Shown here in pieces: positions 32,952-42,452 of a DNA stretch of 64,000 bases. Source of the DNA: JAVBTR01 sp031556065 (GTDB taxonomy: Bacteria; Bacillota; Clostridia; Christensenellales; Aristaeellaceae); NCBI GenBank assembly GCA_031556065.1, contig JAVBTR010000055.1, positions 11,828-75,827 of the forward strand, in the 5' to 3' direction. The notes under the pieces are model-generated. The model had not been told where the DNA came from, made no database searches, and saw nothing but the letters and a program-made list of their open reading frames with translations. Within the stretch, counting starts at the first letter, position 1. Every line of letters begins with the position of its first letter. Both the position numbers and the translations under genes were made by a program.

Positions 32952-33717
32952 TGGTTTTCCTCCTTCGTGCTTGTGCGAATAAATAAATGCCGATGGCTAA
33001 TGCCAGTAGGATACTTAACAATTGGGAAATACGTATGCCCAATGCCATAAGGCTGTCTGTGCGCATGCCTTCGATAAACGCCCGACCAACGGCATAGAGC
33101 ATGATGTAAAGTAAAAAGATAAATCCGTTTTCGTGGGGCCTGCGCTTTAAGCGCATCAGAACAAAGAACACCATTAAATCCCACATGGATTCATAAAAAA
33201 ACGTGGCATAATGCCAGCTGGGAAACGATTCGGTGGTAATAAAAACGGCCAGAGGGAAAAAACAGTGATCCGGGTTTTGCACGGGGTAGCCATAGGCTTC
33301 TTGGTTGAAATAATTACCCCAGCGGCCAATGGCCTGAGATAAAACCACGCTTGGAGCATATAAATCCAATAACATGGCAAAAGAAAGCTTTTTTCTTTTG
33401 GCAAACCACCAAAGCCCGAAAAAACCGCCGATCAAAGCACCATAGATAGCCATGCCACCTTCCCAGGTTTTAAAGATGGCTATGGGGTCAATGATAAATT
33501 GCCGCCATTCAAAGGCCACGTAATACAGCCGCGCACCGACGATCCCTAGAGGAATTAAATAAAAGGCGGAATCGATTACCGTATCTTTAGGCAGGTTAAG
33601 CCGCTTTTCCTCCCGCATTGAAAGGAACACCGCTAATACGATGGATGTCACGATCAATACCGAATACCAGGGTAAAACACCTAGAAAATAACGGCTGGAC
33701 GGGGTTGCAAGGTTCAT
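32944..33717 (-). CDS. lgt: phosphatidylglycerol--prolipoprotein diacylglyceryl transferase
   Basis: 257 aa integral membrane enzyme that adds diacylglycerol to the lipobox Cys of prolipoproteins. Seven membrane segments are plausible. The Lgt signature appears as GRWGNYFNQEAYG, with an upstream GGMAIYGALIGG and a C-terminal AVGRAFIEGMRTDSL. ATG 33717 is chosen because GGAGGG lies 6 nt upstream; an in-frame start at 33741 is rejected as it precedes that site. First gene of the minus-strand operon lgt-pncB-hydrolase-recX. Confidence 0.95.
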   Translation of the reverse strand: MNLATPSSRYFLGVLPWYSVLIVTSIVLAVFLSMREEKRLNLPKDTVIDSAFYLIPLGIVGARLYYVAFEWRQFIIDPIAIFKTWEGGMAIYGALIGGFFGLWWFAKRKKLSFAMLLDLYAPSVVLSQAIGRWGNYFNQEAYGYPVQNPDHCFFPLAVFITTESFPSWHYATFFYESMWDLMVFFVLMRLKRRPHENGFIFLLYIMLYAVGRAFIEGMRTDSLMALGIRISQLLSILLALAIGIYLFAQARRRKTNA

Positions 33718-33746
33718 GACATACCCTCCTTGATAACGCAAATTCC

Positions 33747-33775
33747 ATTATATTCTTGGCAAAATTGGATGTCAA
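33747..33775 (-). promoter_or_regulatory. sigma-A promoter of the lgt operon
   Basis: Minus-strand TTGACA (33775-33770), a 17-nt spacer and TATAAT (33752-33747): a full consensus match. Confidence 0.93.
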
Positions 33776-33829
33776 GCATTCATGGTAAAAGAGATATTTT
33801 TTTGACAATCTTTTTTAATCTTTCCAAGG

Positions 33830-33858
33830 TTGCCACAAGCCCATTCTTAAGCTATAAT
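33830..33858 (+). promoter_or_regulatory. sigma-A promoter of upp
   Basis: TTGCCA (33830-33835), a 17-nt spacer and consensus TATAAT (33853-33858), about 60 nt before upp. Divergent from the lgt promoter. Confidence 0.88.
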
Positions 33859-33918
33859 AAGATAGGATTTTTAAGAGCATCAAAGTTATATAAAAAATAA
33901 TACTTAGGAGGAGTCTTT

Positions 33919-34548
33919 GTGGGGAAAGTGCACGTCTTCAATCATCCGCTCATCCAGCACAAATTAAGCATTATGCGCGATAAAAACACTGGCGCAAAAG
34001 AATTCCGTGAGCTATTGGAGGAAATTTCAATGCTCATGGTTTTTGAGGTGGCACGGGATCTGCCTACGGAAGCAGTCACTGTGGAAACCCCCATCGGGCC
34101 CTGCCAAACGCATATGCTATGCGGCAAAAAGACAGCAGTGGTCCCGATTCTTCGGGCAGGCCTAGGTATGGTGGATGGGGTCATCAAGCTGATTCCTACC
34201 GCCAAAGTAGGCCATATCGGCCTTTACCGAGATCCGCAGACATTGAATCCCGTGGAATACTACTGCAAATTGCCGGAAGATTGCGCCAACCGCGTTATTT
34301 TCCTGCTGGATCCTATGCTGGCTACTGGCGGCAGCGCCAGTGCGGCCATTACCTTTTTAAAGCAGCGGGGCTGCTATAATGTGCGGCTGGTGAACCTGAT
34401 CGCGGCACCTGAAGGCATTGCGCGCATCAAGGCCGATCACCCCGATGTGGATATTTTTGTAGCGGGCTTGGATGAAAAGCTCAATGAACATGGCTATATC
34501 GTTCCGGGATTAGGCGATGCAGGTGATCGCATTTTTGGAACGAAATAA
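33919..34548 (+). CDS. upp: uracil phosphoribosyltransferase
   Basis: 209 aa type I PRTase making UMP from uracil and PRPP. Visible: VPILRAGLGMVDGV, the PRPP-binding loop VIFLLDPMLATGGSASAAI, and the C-terminal uracil-binding YIVPGLGDAGDRIFGT. The GTG start at 33919 has AGGAGGAG 6 nt upstream. Often next to F-type ATPase genes in Firmicutes; here it precedes a V-type ATPase operon. Confidence 0.97.
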   Translation: MGKVHVFNHPLIQHKLSIMRDKNTGAKEFRELLEEISMLMVFEVARDLPTEAVTVETPIGPCQTHMLCGKKTAVVPILRAGLGMVDGVIKLIPTAKVGHIGLYRDPQTLNPVEYYCKLPEDCANRVIFLLDPMLATGGSASAAITFLKQRGCYNVRLVNLIAAPEGIARIKADHPDVDIFVAGLDEKLNEHGYIVPGLGDAGDRIFGTK

Positions 34549-34568
34549 TACTAATCATTGATTAGTAT
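34548..34568. repeat. short perfect inverted repeat between upp and V-ATPase genes
   Basis: ATACTAATC and GATTAGTAT around a 3-nt loop, starting on the last base of the upp stop codon. It lacks a T-run, so it is a poor terminator. It may be an operator or an mRNA processing or stability hairpin. Confidence 0.5.
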
Positions 34569-34607
34569 AAATGCACAAAAAATCTAAAAAGAAAGGCGGT
34601 GATTAAA

Positions 34608-34931
34608 TTGTCGCTTGAAATATTGCAAAGCATCGAACAAATGGAGGCCAAGGCGGAGGATATTCGCATTAAAGCCGGTGCGCAAGCCCGAGATATGATT
34701 AAAGCTGTAGAAACAGCGGTTTCTGTTCGGGAAAGGGATGAAGCGGTGACGCTTCGCGCGCTCTACCAAAGTCTTTTGGATGACCGGCGCAAGCAAGTGG
34801 AAAAGAAGCTTGAATCTGTTCATGAGAAAAAGGATCAGGAACGAGCCGCAATGATTTCAAAAGCGGAATCCTTCCTCGATAAAGCGGCAAACGTTATCTT
34901 CGAAAGGGTCGTGAATAATGGCAATCGTTGA
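34608..34931 (+). CDS. V-type ATPase peripheral stalk subunit G/H-like
   Basis: 107 aa charged coiled-coil protein (LQSIEQMEAKAEDIRIKAGA, KKLESVHEKKDQERAAMI) at the head of the V-ATPase operon. It corresponds to archaeal AhaH / bacterial NtpF peripheral stalk subunits pairing with subunit E. TTG 34608 is chosen as start since AAAGGCGG lies about 8 nt upstream; GTG 34599 overlaps that site. It overlaps the subunit I start by 14 nt. Confidence 0.78.
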   Translation: MSLEILQSIEQMEAKAEDIRIKAGAQARDMIKAVETAVSVRERDEAVTLRALYQSLLDDRRKQVEKKLESVHEKKDQERAAMISKAESFLDKAANVIFERVVNNGNR

Positions 34932-36834
34932 AATGAAACGCATCATGCTATTGGCTCTGAATGAAGACAAGGCCAAGGTGCTCAGTAGCATGCAGCGAAT
35001 GGGCTGCATCGAAGTAACTCCTTTATCAAAAGCGGAAGCAGGCGATTATGTCAACCATAAGGCACCAAATGATGCCATGACAAACGAAAATATTTCCCGT
35101 TTAACATGGACCATCGCAAAGCTTGGCAAATATAACATTCAAAAGACCCCCATGTTTGGCAAACGACCGGAAATCGACCGAGCCAAAGAGGAAGACATTC
35201 TCGGGCGGGAATCGGAACTGATGGATGTTGTAAGTGCTGCTGAAGCTCTTGAAAGGGAATCTGGTGAGGTAACTGGCCAAAAAGCCAGACTTCAGGCCGC
35301 ACTGGAACAATTACAGCCATGGCTGAATCTGGATATTCCATTTGGCAAGGTCGATACGTCCCGCGATACGTTCCAGATCATGGGACAATTGCCGAAAAAG
35401 GCGTTGGAAAGTATTCAGGCATTTATCCAAGACAAGCCTGCGTATTTTAACCCTATATCCCAGGTTGCGGACAACATCTATTTCTGGGCTATCGGCCATA
35501 AGTCGGTGAGTGAAGCGTTCTTAGGCGAACTTAAAAAAGAAGCCTATGTGCCTGCTAAGTTCGAGGAAATGACGCTGTCTTCCAAAGCCCAAAGCGATAT
35601 TTATATCGCCCAAATGGAAGAGTGTGAAACGCAGAACCATTCCATCCAAGAGAGGTATAAAGCCCTTAGCGCCTATTTGACGGATTTGAAAATTCTCTAC
35701 GATATGCTGCTTTTGAAACAGGAGCGGAACAATGCATACCTAAAGGCCGTCACCACAGAAACCTGCTTTATTTTAAAGGGCTGGGCTCCCGCGAAATTGT
35801 GCGATAAGATTAAAGCTGGACTTGAAAAGATGTCGCCCACCTGCCAGTTTGAAATCGTAGAGCCGGAAGAAGGGGAAGAACAGCCGGTTGCTCTCCATAA
35901 CAACCCCATCGTGGCTCCTTTTGAAACCATTGTTACCGGGTTTGCGTTGCCTTCACCCACAGGCATTGATCCCACCGCCGTTATGGCGCCCTTCTATGCG
36001 TGCTTATTCGGCATGATGGTGTCTGACGCGGGCTATGGTCTGGTAATGGGCATTGCTATTCCTTTATTCATCTGGCTATACAAGCCCGCCAAATCTAGCC
36101 AGAAAATGATGTGGCTATTGACTATTGGCGGCTGGTTCACGGTGTTCTGGGGTTTCGTTTACAACACCTGGTTCGGCGCGCAATTGCCTTACCAGATGAT
36201 CGACCCTCTTAAGGATTCCATGATGGTCATGGTGATCTCAATTGGCTTTGGCGCCGTTCACCTGTTTGCAGGCCTTGGTATGGCAGCTTACATGAACATC
36301 AAACGCGGAGATCCCTGGGCAGCGGTATTCGATCAGCTCAGCTGGTTTATGATCATCGTAGGTCTGGCAGTGATGGTCATCGTGCCTTCGCTGTCTACCG
36401 TTGGCCAATACGTAGCCATCGCCGGTGCGGGAATTATTTTACTAACGGCAGGCCGTGCCAACAAAAACCCCTTCAAACGCTTAATGAGTGGCCTGGGTGC
36501 GTTGTATGGCATATCCAGCTGGGTATCCGATCTGTTAAGCTATATGCGACTTTTTGGTATGGGCTTGGCCACAGGCGTTATCGGTATGGTTATTAACCAG
36601 TTAGTGGGCATGGTGTTCAATGCCGGGATCATTGGCAAGATCATTGGTGCGGTGTTGTTTGTAGGCGCCCATTGCTTCAATGCCGGGATCAATATACTTG
36701 GCGCGTATGTTCACTCCTGCCGTCTGCAGTACATCGAATTCTTCGGCAAGTTCTACGAGGAAGGTGGAAGGCCTTTCAAGCCCCTGCGTGTGGATACGCG
36801 CTATGTGAACCTTCAACAAACAACAGAAATATAA
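34918..36834 (+). CDS. ntpI: V-type ATPase subunit I (a-subunit homologue)
   Basis: 638 aa. The N-terminal half (about 1-340) is cytoplasmic with coiled-coil stretches and binds the stalks. The C-terminal half has about 7-8 membrane segments and forms the ion half-channels next to the c-ring. Landmarks: MVSDAGYGLVMGI, the SDLLSYMRLFGMGLATGVI segment carrying the essential Arg, and the terminal VHSCRLQYIEFFGKFYEEGG. Confidence 0.95.
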   Translation: MAIVEMKRIMLLALNEDKAKVLSSMQRMGCIEVTPLSKAEAGDYVNHKAPNDAMTNENISRLTWTIAKLGKYNIQKTPMFGKRPEIDRAKEEDILGRESELMDVVSAAEALERESGEVTGQKARLQAALEQLQPWLNLDIPFGKVDTSRDTFQIMGQLPKKALESIQAFIQDKPAYFNPISQVADNIYFWAIGHKSVSEAFLGELKKEAYVPAKFEEMTLSSKAQSDIYIAQMEECETQNHSIQERYKALSAYLTDLKILYDMLLLKQERNNAYLKAVTTETCFILKGWAPAKLCDKIKAGLEKMSPTCQFEIVEPEEGEEQPVALHNNPIVAPFETIVTGFALPSPTGIDPTAVMAPFYACLFGMMVSDAGYGLVMGIAIPLFIWLYKPAKSSQKMMWLLTIGGWFTVFWGFVYNTWFGAQLPYQMIDPLKDSMMVMVISIGFGAVHLFAGLGMAAYMNIKRGDPWAAVFDQLSWFMIIVGLAVMVIVPSLSTVGQYVAIAGAGIILLTAGRANKNPFKRLMSGLGALYGISSWVSDLLSYMRLFGMGLATGVIGMVINQLVGMVFNAGIIGKIIGAVLFVGAHCFNAGINILGAYVHSCRLQYIEFFGKFYEEGGRPFKPLRVDTRYVNLQQTTEI

Positions 36835-36854
36835 ATTCTAGGAGGATATCATTT

Positions 36855-37337
36855 ATGGAAATTAGCGTTGGTCAAATTCTTACCTTACTTGCAGCTGCCA
36901 TGGCCGTATTCCTTTCCGGTATGGGTTCTTCCAAGGGCGTAGGCCTTTCCGGCGAAACCTCTGCTGGCGTTTCCACCGAAAACCCCGAAGTGTCTTCTAA
37001 GCTCTTGGTTCTGCAGCTTCTGCCCGCGACCCAGGGTATCTACGGATTCCTAATCGCCGTTATCATCTTGATCAACTCCAACGTTCTGGCCGGCGCCATG
37101 CTGCCTGTGTCCATCGAACAGGGCTTGGCTTTCATTGCCGCTATTTTGCCCGTTGGTATCGTTGGCTACTACTCCGCGATTAAGCAGGGCCAGGTTGCTG
37201 CCGCCGCCATGCTCATGACCGGGCAAAAACCCGAGATGAGCGGTAAAGGCATCACCATGACGGTTATGGTGGAAACCTACGCTGTTCTTGCATTGCTGGT
37301 TTCCTTCTTGATGGTCAATGCGATTAAATTAGGCTAA
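36855..37337 (+). CDS. ntpK: V-type ATPase subunit K (c-ring proteolipid), Na+-type signature
   Basis: 160 aa with four membrane segments (a duplicated hairpin). The Na+-ligand pattern of Enterococcus hirae NtpK is conserved: T59 and Q60 in LPATQGIYGF, Q111 in AIKQGQVAAA and E140 in VMVETYAVL. This predicts Na+ rather than H+ coupling (known structure, inferred here). ATG 36855 follows GGAGG at 36841; a longer frame running out of subunit I is rejected. Confidence 0.95.
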   Translation: MEISVGQILTLLAAAMAVFLSGMGSSKGVGLSGETSAGVSTENPEVSSKLLVLQLLPATQGIYGFLIAVIILINSNVLAGAMLPVSIEQGLAFIAAILPVGIVGYYSAIKQGQVAAAAMLMTGQKPEMSGKGITMTVMVETYAVLALLVSFLMVNAIKLG

Positions 37338-37352
37338 GTGAGGGATGTATTC

Positions 37353-37946
37353 ATGAACGCACAAGCCATCCTTGAAAGAATTGAATCTGATGCCAAGGAC
37401 GCCGCCAGCGCAATCGTGAATGATGCCAAGGAACGTGTTGCCGCCCTGAACGCGCAAGCCGAGGATAAGCTTTCGGTTATGCGTGACGATACGCAAAAAA
37501 AGGCCGCCTTGGAAGGCGAAGAATTGGAACAGCGGATGTACCGTATGGATGAACTGGAAAACCGCAAGCTCTTGCTTAGCGCAAAGCGGGCCCAGATCGA
37601 CCGTGCCTTTGATATGGCTCTTGCAAAGCTCAAAGCCATGCCAAGTGAACAGGCCGCAGCCTTTTTTAAAAGCGTAGTGCTTCCTCTGTGCGAGGGAACC
37701 GAGGAAATTGTTATTGGAAGTGATAACGAAAAGTGGTTCTCAGAGGAATTTGTTTCAGATTTGAACAAAGCCTTGGTTGCCAATGGAAAAAAAGGCGAAC
37801 TGAAATGGAACGGGCAAAAACGTTCACAAGTGACAGGCATCATTCTAAGCCGCGATGAGGCGGAGATCGATTGCACCTTCGAGGCGCTGGTCAAATCATC
37901 GCGAATGGAAATGGAACAGGAAGTCGCTGGGATTTTATTTTCCTAA
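37353..37946 (+). CDS. ntpE: V-type ATPase subunit E
   Basis: 197 aa peripheral stalk subunit: a long charged N-terminal helix (AILERIESDAKDAASAIVND... ELEQRMYRMDELENRKLLLS) and a globular C-terminal part (QVTGIILSRDEAEIDCTFEAL). ATG 37353 is used with GAGGG about 8 nt upstream rather than the GTG at 37338. Confidence 0.88.
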   Translation: MNAQAILERIESDAKDAASAIVNDAKERVAALNAQAEDKLSVMRDDTQKKAALEGEELEQRMYRMDELENRKLLLSAKRAQIDRAFDMALAKLKAMPSEQAAAFFKSVVLPLCEGTEEIVIGSDNEKWFSEEFVSDLNKALVANGKKGELKWNGQKRSQVTGIILSRDEAEIDCTFEALVKSSRMEMEQEVAGILFS

Positions 37947-37979
37947 CCCCAATCATCGAAAGTGAAAGGAGGGCTGGTT

Positions 37980-38957
37980 TTGCCTCAAAGCAGTATATAC
38001 TACGCGGCGGCACGGGTCAGCGTCTTAAGTAAAGACATGCTGGATACCTCACGCATGGAACGGCTTTTGGCCACCAGAACCCTTGATGAAGCAAAGCATA
38101 CCCTTTCGGAGATTGGTTGGACCAGTGCGGATACCATGGATTACGAGCAGTTGGCCAATGCCCATGTGAAAAAGGCATGCAGCCTGATCAGGTCCCTGAC
38201 TCCCGCGCCGGAAGTGACAGATTGCTTCTTGCTTCAATACGATATTCAGAATTTGAAAATGCTTTTAAAAGCACGCTGTCTAAACCAACAAGCCCAATTT
38301 TTATGCGATTATGGCACCATGGACGTGGAAGGGCTGACCCATGCGGTAGCGGAACATAATTACGCCAAGCTCCCTAAAGCCTTAAAAGATACCATGGACG
38401 ATATCGAACGGAAACTGGCTGTTACTGTTGATCCGCTTATGATCGACGTGATGCTGGATAAGGCCTTTTATCAAACAGTGATGGATTCGCTCAAAAAAGC
38501 GAAAGCCAAAGGTGCTCAGGAGTATTTTCTGGCCAAGGCGGACATCACCAACGCCATTATGCTTTTGCGTGTTCGCGCTATGGGTAGAAACGAAAGCTTC
38601 TATAAGAGTCTATTGTTGCCCTTTGGCCGGATTGAACAGGCAAAATGGGAAAAGGCATTTAACCAGCCGGAAAAGATCCCCGGATTATTGAGTATCTATG
38701 GAAAAAAGGTAACGGAGGCGGCGAAAAGCGCGGTAACGCATTTTTCTAATGTGCCAGGGCTTGAAAAAGCCATGGATGATAAGCTGCTTTCCATTTACCG
38801 GGCTTACAAAATCAAGCCCTTTAACGTGGAAGCGTTAATCGGCCACGTATTGGCCGCCCAGCGGGAAGCATCCTGTGTAAGACTGATTATGGCGGGGAAG
38901 GCCAACGGCTTTTCTAGCGACGTGATTCGTGAAAGGATGCGTGAGCTGTATGGCTAA
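37980..38957 (+). CDS. ntpC: V-type ATPase subunit C (central stalk/ring cap)
   Basis: 325 aa all-helical protein linking the central stalk to the membrane ring (archaeal C, eukaryotic d). Typical features are the Tyr-rich N-terminus YYAAARVSVLSKDML, DIQNLKMLLKARCL, TNAIMLLRVRAMGRN and a C-terminal EALIGHVLAAQREASCVRLIM. TTG 37980 has GGAGGG 6 nt upstream. The stop overlaps the subunit F start by 8 nt. Confidence 0.9.
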   Translation: MPQSSIYYAAARVSVLSKDMLDTSRMERLLATRTLDEAKHTLSEIGWTSADTMDYEQLANAHVKKACSLIRSLTPAPEVTDCFLLQYDIQNLKMLLKARCLNQQAQFLCDYGTMDVEGLTHAVAEHNYAKLPKALKDTMDDIERKLAVTVDPLMIDVMLDKAFYQTVMDSLKKAKAKGAQEYFLAKADITNAIMLLRVRAMGRNESFYKSLLLPFGRIEQAKWEKAFNQPEKIPGLLSIYGKKVTEAAKSAVTHFSNVPGLEKAMDDKLLSIYRAYKIKPFNVEALIGHVLAAQREASCVRLIMAGKANGFSSDVIRERMRELYG

Positions 38958-39288
38958 ATTGATTATGGGTGCTGTAGGGGAAAGGGACGCTGTCCTGGCC
39001 TTTAAGGCCATTGGAATGCGCGTTATTGCTGCCCAGACCCCGGATGAAATTACTCACGCGCTGTTCACGTTGGCTCAAGAAAAGGTACCGGTGATCTTTA
39101 TTACCGAAACCGCGGCACAGAAAGTGCCTGAAGCCCTTGAACGGTACAAAACAACCCCCGAGACGGCTATTATTCCCATTCCCGGCAGCCAGGGCGCAAA
39201 CGGCTTTGGCATTAACCGGGTAAGGGCAAACGTGGAAAAGGCTATCGGTGCGGATATCTTATTTAACAACACACAGAAGGAGGGGTAA
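38950..39288 (+). CDS. ntpG: V-type ATPase subunit F
   Basis: 112 aa central-stalk subunit with a Rossmann-like fold. It starts MAKLIMGAVGERDAVLAFKA, then PVIFITETAAQKVPEAL, and IIPIPGSQGANGFGINRVR is the usual family ending. ATG 38950 lies inside the end of the subunit C gene; a longer frame from 38929 is not needed. Confidence 0.9.
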   Translation: MAKLIMGAVGERDAVLAFKAIGMRVIAAQTPDEITHALFTLAQEKVPVIFITETAAQKVPEALERYKTTPETAIIPIPGSQGANGFGINRVRANVEKAIGADILFNNTQKEG

Positions 39289-39293
39289 TCTTT

Positions 39294-41063
39294 ATGGCTC
39301 ATGGAACCATTGTTAAGGTTGCCGGCCCCTTGATTGTAGCGGAAAACATGGCCGACGCCCGTATGTTCGACGTGGTGCGTGTATCTAAAAACCGTCTGGT
39401 AGGCGAGATCATCGAATTACGCGGTGATCGCGCATCCATTCAGGTTTATGAGGAAACCTCGGGCTTAGGCCCGGGGGAACCTGTTGAATCAACAGGCGCG
39501 CCTCTTTCCGTAGAATTAGGACCGGGGCTAATCGAATCTATTTTTGACGGCATTCAAAGGCCTTTAACAGCTATTCGTCAAATCGCCGGAGAGCGAATCA
39601 CAAGGGGCATTGAAGTGCCGAGCCTTGACCGTGAAAAGCAATGGGCATTTGAACCCAGAAAAATCGTGGGGGATCAAGTCACCACTGGCGCTGTTTTGGG
39701 AATTGTTCAAGAAAGCGCTGTAGTCGAACACCGTGTTATGGTGCCTAACGGTATTTCAGGCGTGGTGGAATCTATCCATTCCGGAGCCGCGACCATTATG
39801 GATGTTATCGCGGTGATTAAGGACGAGAATGGCAAAACCCACGAAATTACCATGCTGCAAAAATGGCCTGTGCGCCGTGGCCGTCCTTACCTTGAAAAGC
39901 TGGCGCCGGTTTCGCCCATGGTAACAGGACAGCGGGTTATCGATACCTTCTTCCCCATCGCATCTGGCGGTGTGGCTGCGGTTCCCGGCCCCTTTGGTTC
40001 CGGTAAAACTGTTGTGCAGCACCAATTAGCTAAATGGGCCGACGCGGATATTATCGTTTATGTTGGTTGCGGCGAGCGTGGCAACGAAATGACAGACGTG
40101 CTTATGGAATTCCCAGAATTGCACGATCCCCGCACTGGCGAAAGCCTAATGAAGCGCACCGTGCTCATCGCCAATACGTCTGATATGCCCGTGGCAGCCC
40201 GTGAAGCTTCCATTTATACCGGTATCACCATCGCGGAATACTACCGTGACATGGGCTATAAGGTGGCCATTATGGCCGATTCCACCAGCCGTTGGGCAGA
40301 AGCCTTGCGTGAAATGAGCGGCCGTTTAGAAGAAATGCCTGGTGAAGAAGGCTACCCGGCTTATCTTTCCTCCCGTATTGCGGAATTCTACGAACGGGCT
40401 GGCTTGGTTAAGTGCTTAGGCGATGAAGGCCGCATGGGCTCCATTTCCGCCATCGGCGCCGTATCACCTCCCGGCGGCGATATTTCAGAGCCTGTTTCAC
40501 AGGCCACTCTGCGTATCGTCAAGGTGTTCTGGGGGCTTTCCGCCTCCCTGGCTTACAAGCGCCACTTCCCGGCTATCGACTGGCTCCAATCCTACTCCCT
40601 GTACGTGGATAAGCTGGAAGATTGGTTCTCTGACAACGTATCCCCTGAATGGAACGAGCTTCGCGCCAAGGCCATGATGGTCCTGCAGGAGGAAGCTGAA
40701 TTGGATGAAATTGTCCGTCTGGTGGGTATTGATGCCCTTAGCTGGAAAGACCGGCTTACCATGGAAGCGGCCCGATCCATCCGTGAAGACTATCTGCACC
40801 AAAACGCTTTTGATGATGTGGATACTTACACATCTATGCAAAAACAGTTTGGTATGCTGCGCCTGATTCTTTTGTTCCAGCAAAAGGGTCAACAGGCCTT
40901 GGATGCCGGTGCAAACCTTTCTTCTGTTTTGAACTTGCACATCCGTGAAAAGATCGGTCGCGCCAAGTATATCAAGGAAGAAGATTTCAATAAGCAATTA
41001 GCAGAAATTGAAGCAGAATTGGCAACTCAAACCGCTGCTTTAATGGAAAGGACGGGACTGTAA
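39294..41063 (+). CDS. ntpA: V-type ATPase catalytic subunit A
   Basis: 589 aa catalytic subunit. Walker A GPFGSGKTV (about residues 230-238), GCGERGNEM with the catalytic Glu, MADSTSRWAEALREMSGRLEEMPGEEGYP, and the characteristic non-homologous insert of the A subunit (about 110-190). AGGAGGGG precedes the ATG. With subunit B it forms the A3B3 head; in anaerobes the enzyme may work as an ATP synthase or a Na+ pump. Confidence 0.98.
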   Translation: MAHGTIVKVAGPLIVAENMADARMFDVVRVSKNRLVGEIIELRGDRASIQVYEETSGLGPGEPVESTGAPLSVELGPGLIESIFDGIQRPLTAIRQIAGERITRGIEVPSLDREKQWAFEPRKIVGDQVTTGAVLGIVQESAVVEHRVMVPNGISGVVESIHSGAATIMDVIAVIKDENGKTHEITMLQKWPVRRGRPYLEKLAPVSPMVTGQRVIDTFFPIASGGVAAVPGPFGSGKTVVQHQLAKWADADIIVYVGCGERGNEMTDVLMEFPELHDPRTGESLMKRTVLIANTSDMPVAAREASIYTGITIAEYYRDMGYKVAIMADSTSRWAEALREMSGRLEEMPGEEGYPAYLSSRIAEFYERAGLVKCLGDEGRMGSISAIGAVSPPGGDISEPVSQATLRIVKVFWGLSASLAYKRHFPAIDWLQSYSLYVDKLEDWFSDNVSPEWNELRAKAMMVLQEEAELDEIVRLVGIDALSWKDRLTMEAARSIREDYLHQNAFDDVDTYTSMQKQFGMLRLILLFQQKGQQALDAGANLSSVLNLHIREKIGRAKYIKEEDFNKQLAEIEAELATQTAALMERTGL

Positions 41064-41064
41064 G

Positions 41065-42438
41065 ATGTTGAAAGAATATCGTACGATTAAAGAAGTCGTC
41101 GGCCCGTTGATGCTGGTTGAAGGCGTATCCGGCGTTACCTACAACGAACTGGTAGAAATCAAACAGGAAACCGGCGAGCTTCGCAGCGGCAAGGTGCTTG
41201 AAGTCAACGGTGACAAAGCGCTGGTCCAGCTGTTTGAAAGCAGCAATGGCCTGAAGATCAATACCTCCTCTGCCCGCTTTCTGGGTCGCGGTATTGAATT
41301 GAGCGTATCTATGGATATGCTGGGCCGGGTTTTCGACGGCATGGGCAATCCCAAGGATGGCGGCCCGGCTTTGATCCCCGAAAAGCGCATGGATATTAAT
41401 GGCGAACCGCTGAACCCTGCGGCCCGTGACTATCCCAGCGAGTTTATCCAAACCGGCATTTCTGCTATCGACGGCTTGAACACCCTGGTACGCGGTCAGA
41501 AGCTACCCGTGTTCTCCGGCTCCGGCTTGCCTCATGCCCAATTGGCCACTCAAATCACCCGTCAGGCCAAGGTATTGGGTACGGATAGCAAGTTTGCCGT
41601 AGTGTTCGGCGCTATCGGTATCACCTTTGAAGAAGCGGATTACTTTATTTCCGACTTTAAACGCACTGGCGCTATCGAGCGTGTGGTGATGTTCATGAAC
41701 CTGGCCAATGACCCGGCTATCGAACGTATCGCCACCCCTCGTATGGCTTTGACAGCTGCCGAATATCTGGCCTACGAAAAGGGTATGCACGTGCTGGTTA
41801 TCTTAACGGATATTACCAACTACGCCGAAGCGCTGCGTGAGGTTTCCGCTGCCCGCAAGGAAGTGCCTGGCCGCCGTGGCTATCCCGGTTACCTGTACAC
41901 TGACTTGGCCTCCATTTATGAACGGGCTGGCCGCGTCATCGGCAAGGAAGGCTCTATTACCCAGATCCCGATCCTTACCATGCCCGAAGACGATAAGACC
42001 CACCCCATTCCCGACTTGACCGGGTATATCACTGAAGGCCAGATCATTCTAAGCCGTGAGCTTTACCGCAAGGGTATTCAGCCGCCTATCGACGTGCTTC
42101 CTTCTCTTTCTCGTTTGAAGGACAAAGGCATTGGCGAGGGCAAGACCCGTAAAGACCATGCCGCTACCATGAACCAGTTGTTCGCAGCCTATTCCCGTGG
42201 TAAGGACGCCAAGGAATTGGCGGTTATATTAGGCGATGCGGCTTTATCCGATGTTGATAAAAAATATGCCGCCTTTGCAGACGCCTTCGAGCGTGAGTAT
42301 GTGGCTCAAGGGTATTTTGCAAACCGCACCATCGAAGAAACCTTGGAACTTGGCTGGAAGCTGCTTGCCATGCTGCCCAGAACCGAGCTTAAGCGTATTC
42401 GCGACGATATGTTGGATGAATACCTGCCCAAGAACTAG
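41065..42438 (+). CDS. ntpB: V-type ATPase subunit B
   Basis: 457 aa non-catalytic nucleotide-site subunit. Landmarks: EYRTIKEVVGPLMLVEGV, PVFSGSGLPHAQLATQI in place of Walker A, ILTDITNYAEALREVSAARKEVPGRRGYPGYLYTDLA and PSLSRLKDKGIGEGKTRKDH. It begins one base after the subunit A stop. Confidence 0.98.
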   Translation: MLKEYRTIKEVVGPLMLVEGVSGVTYNELVEIKQETGELRSGKVLEVNGDKALVQLFESSNGLKINTSSARFLGRGIELSVSMDMLGRVFDGMGNPKDGGPALIPEKRMDINGEPLNPAARDYPSEFIQTGISAIDGLNTLVRGQKLPVFSGSGLPHAQLATQITRQAKVLGTDSKFAVVFGAIGITFEEADYFISDFKRTGAIERVVMFMNLANDPAIERIATPRMALTAAEYLAYEKGMHVLVILTDITNYAEALREVSAARKEVPGRRGYPGYLYTDLASIYERAGRVIGKEGSITQIPILTMPEDDKTHPIPDLTGYITEGQIILSRELYRKGIQPPIDVLPSLSRLKDKGIGEGKTRKDHAATMNQLFAAYSRGKDAKELAVILGDAALSDVDKKYAAFADAFEREYVAQGYFANRTIEETLELGWKLLAMLPRTELKRIRDDMLDEYLPKN

Positions 42439-42452
42439 GAGGTGGATGCTTT

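Noticed and set aside
33801..33806. Consensus TTGACA before upp
   Set aside because: No -10 at 16-18 nt. The pair TTGCCA/TATAAT at 33830-33858 is the better promoter.
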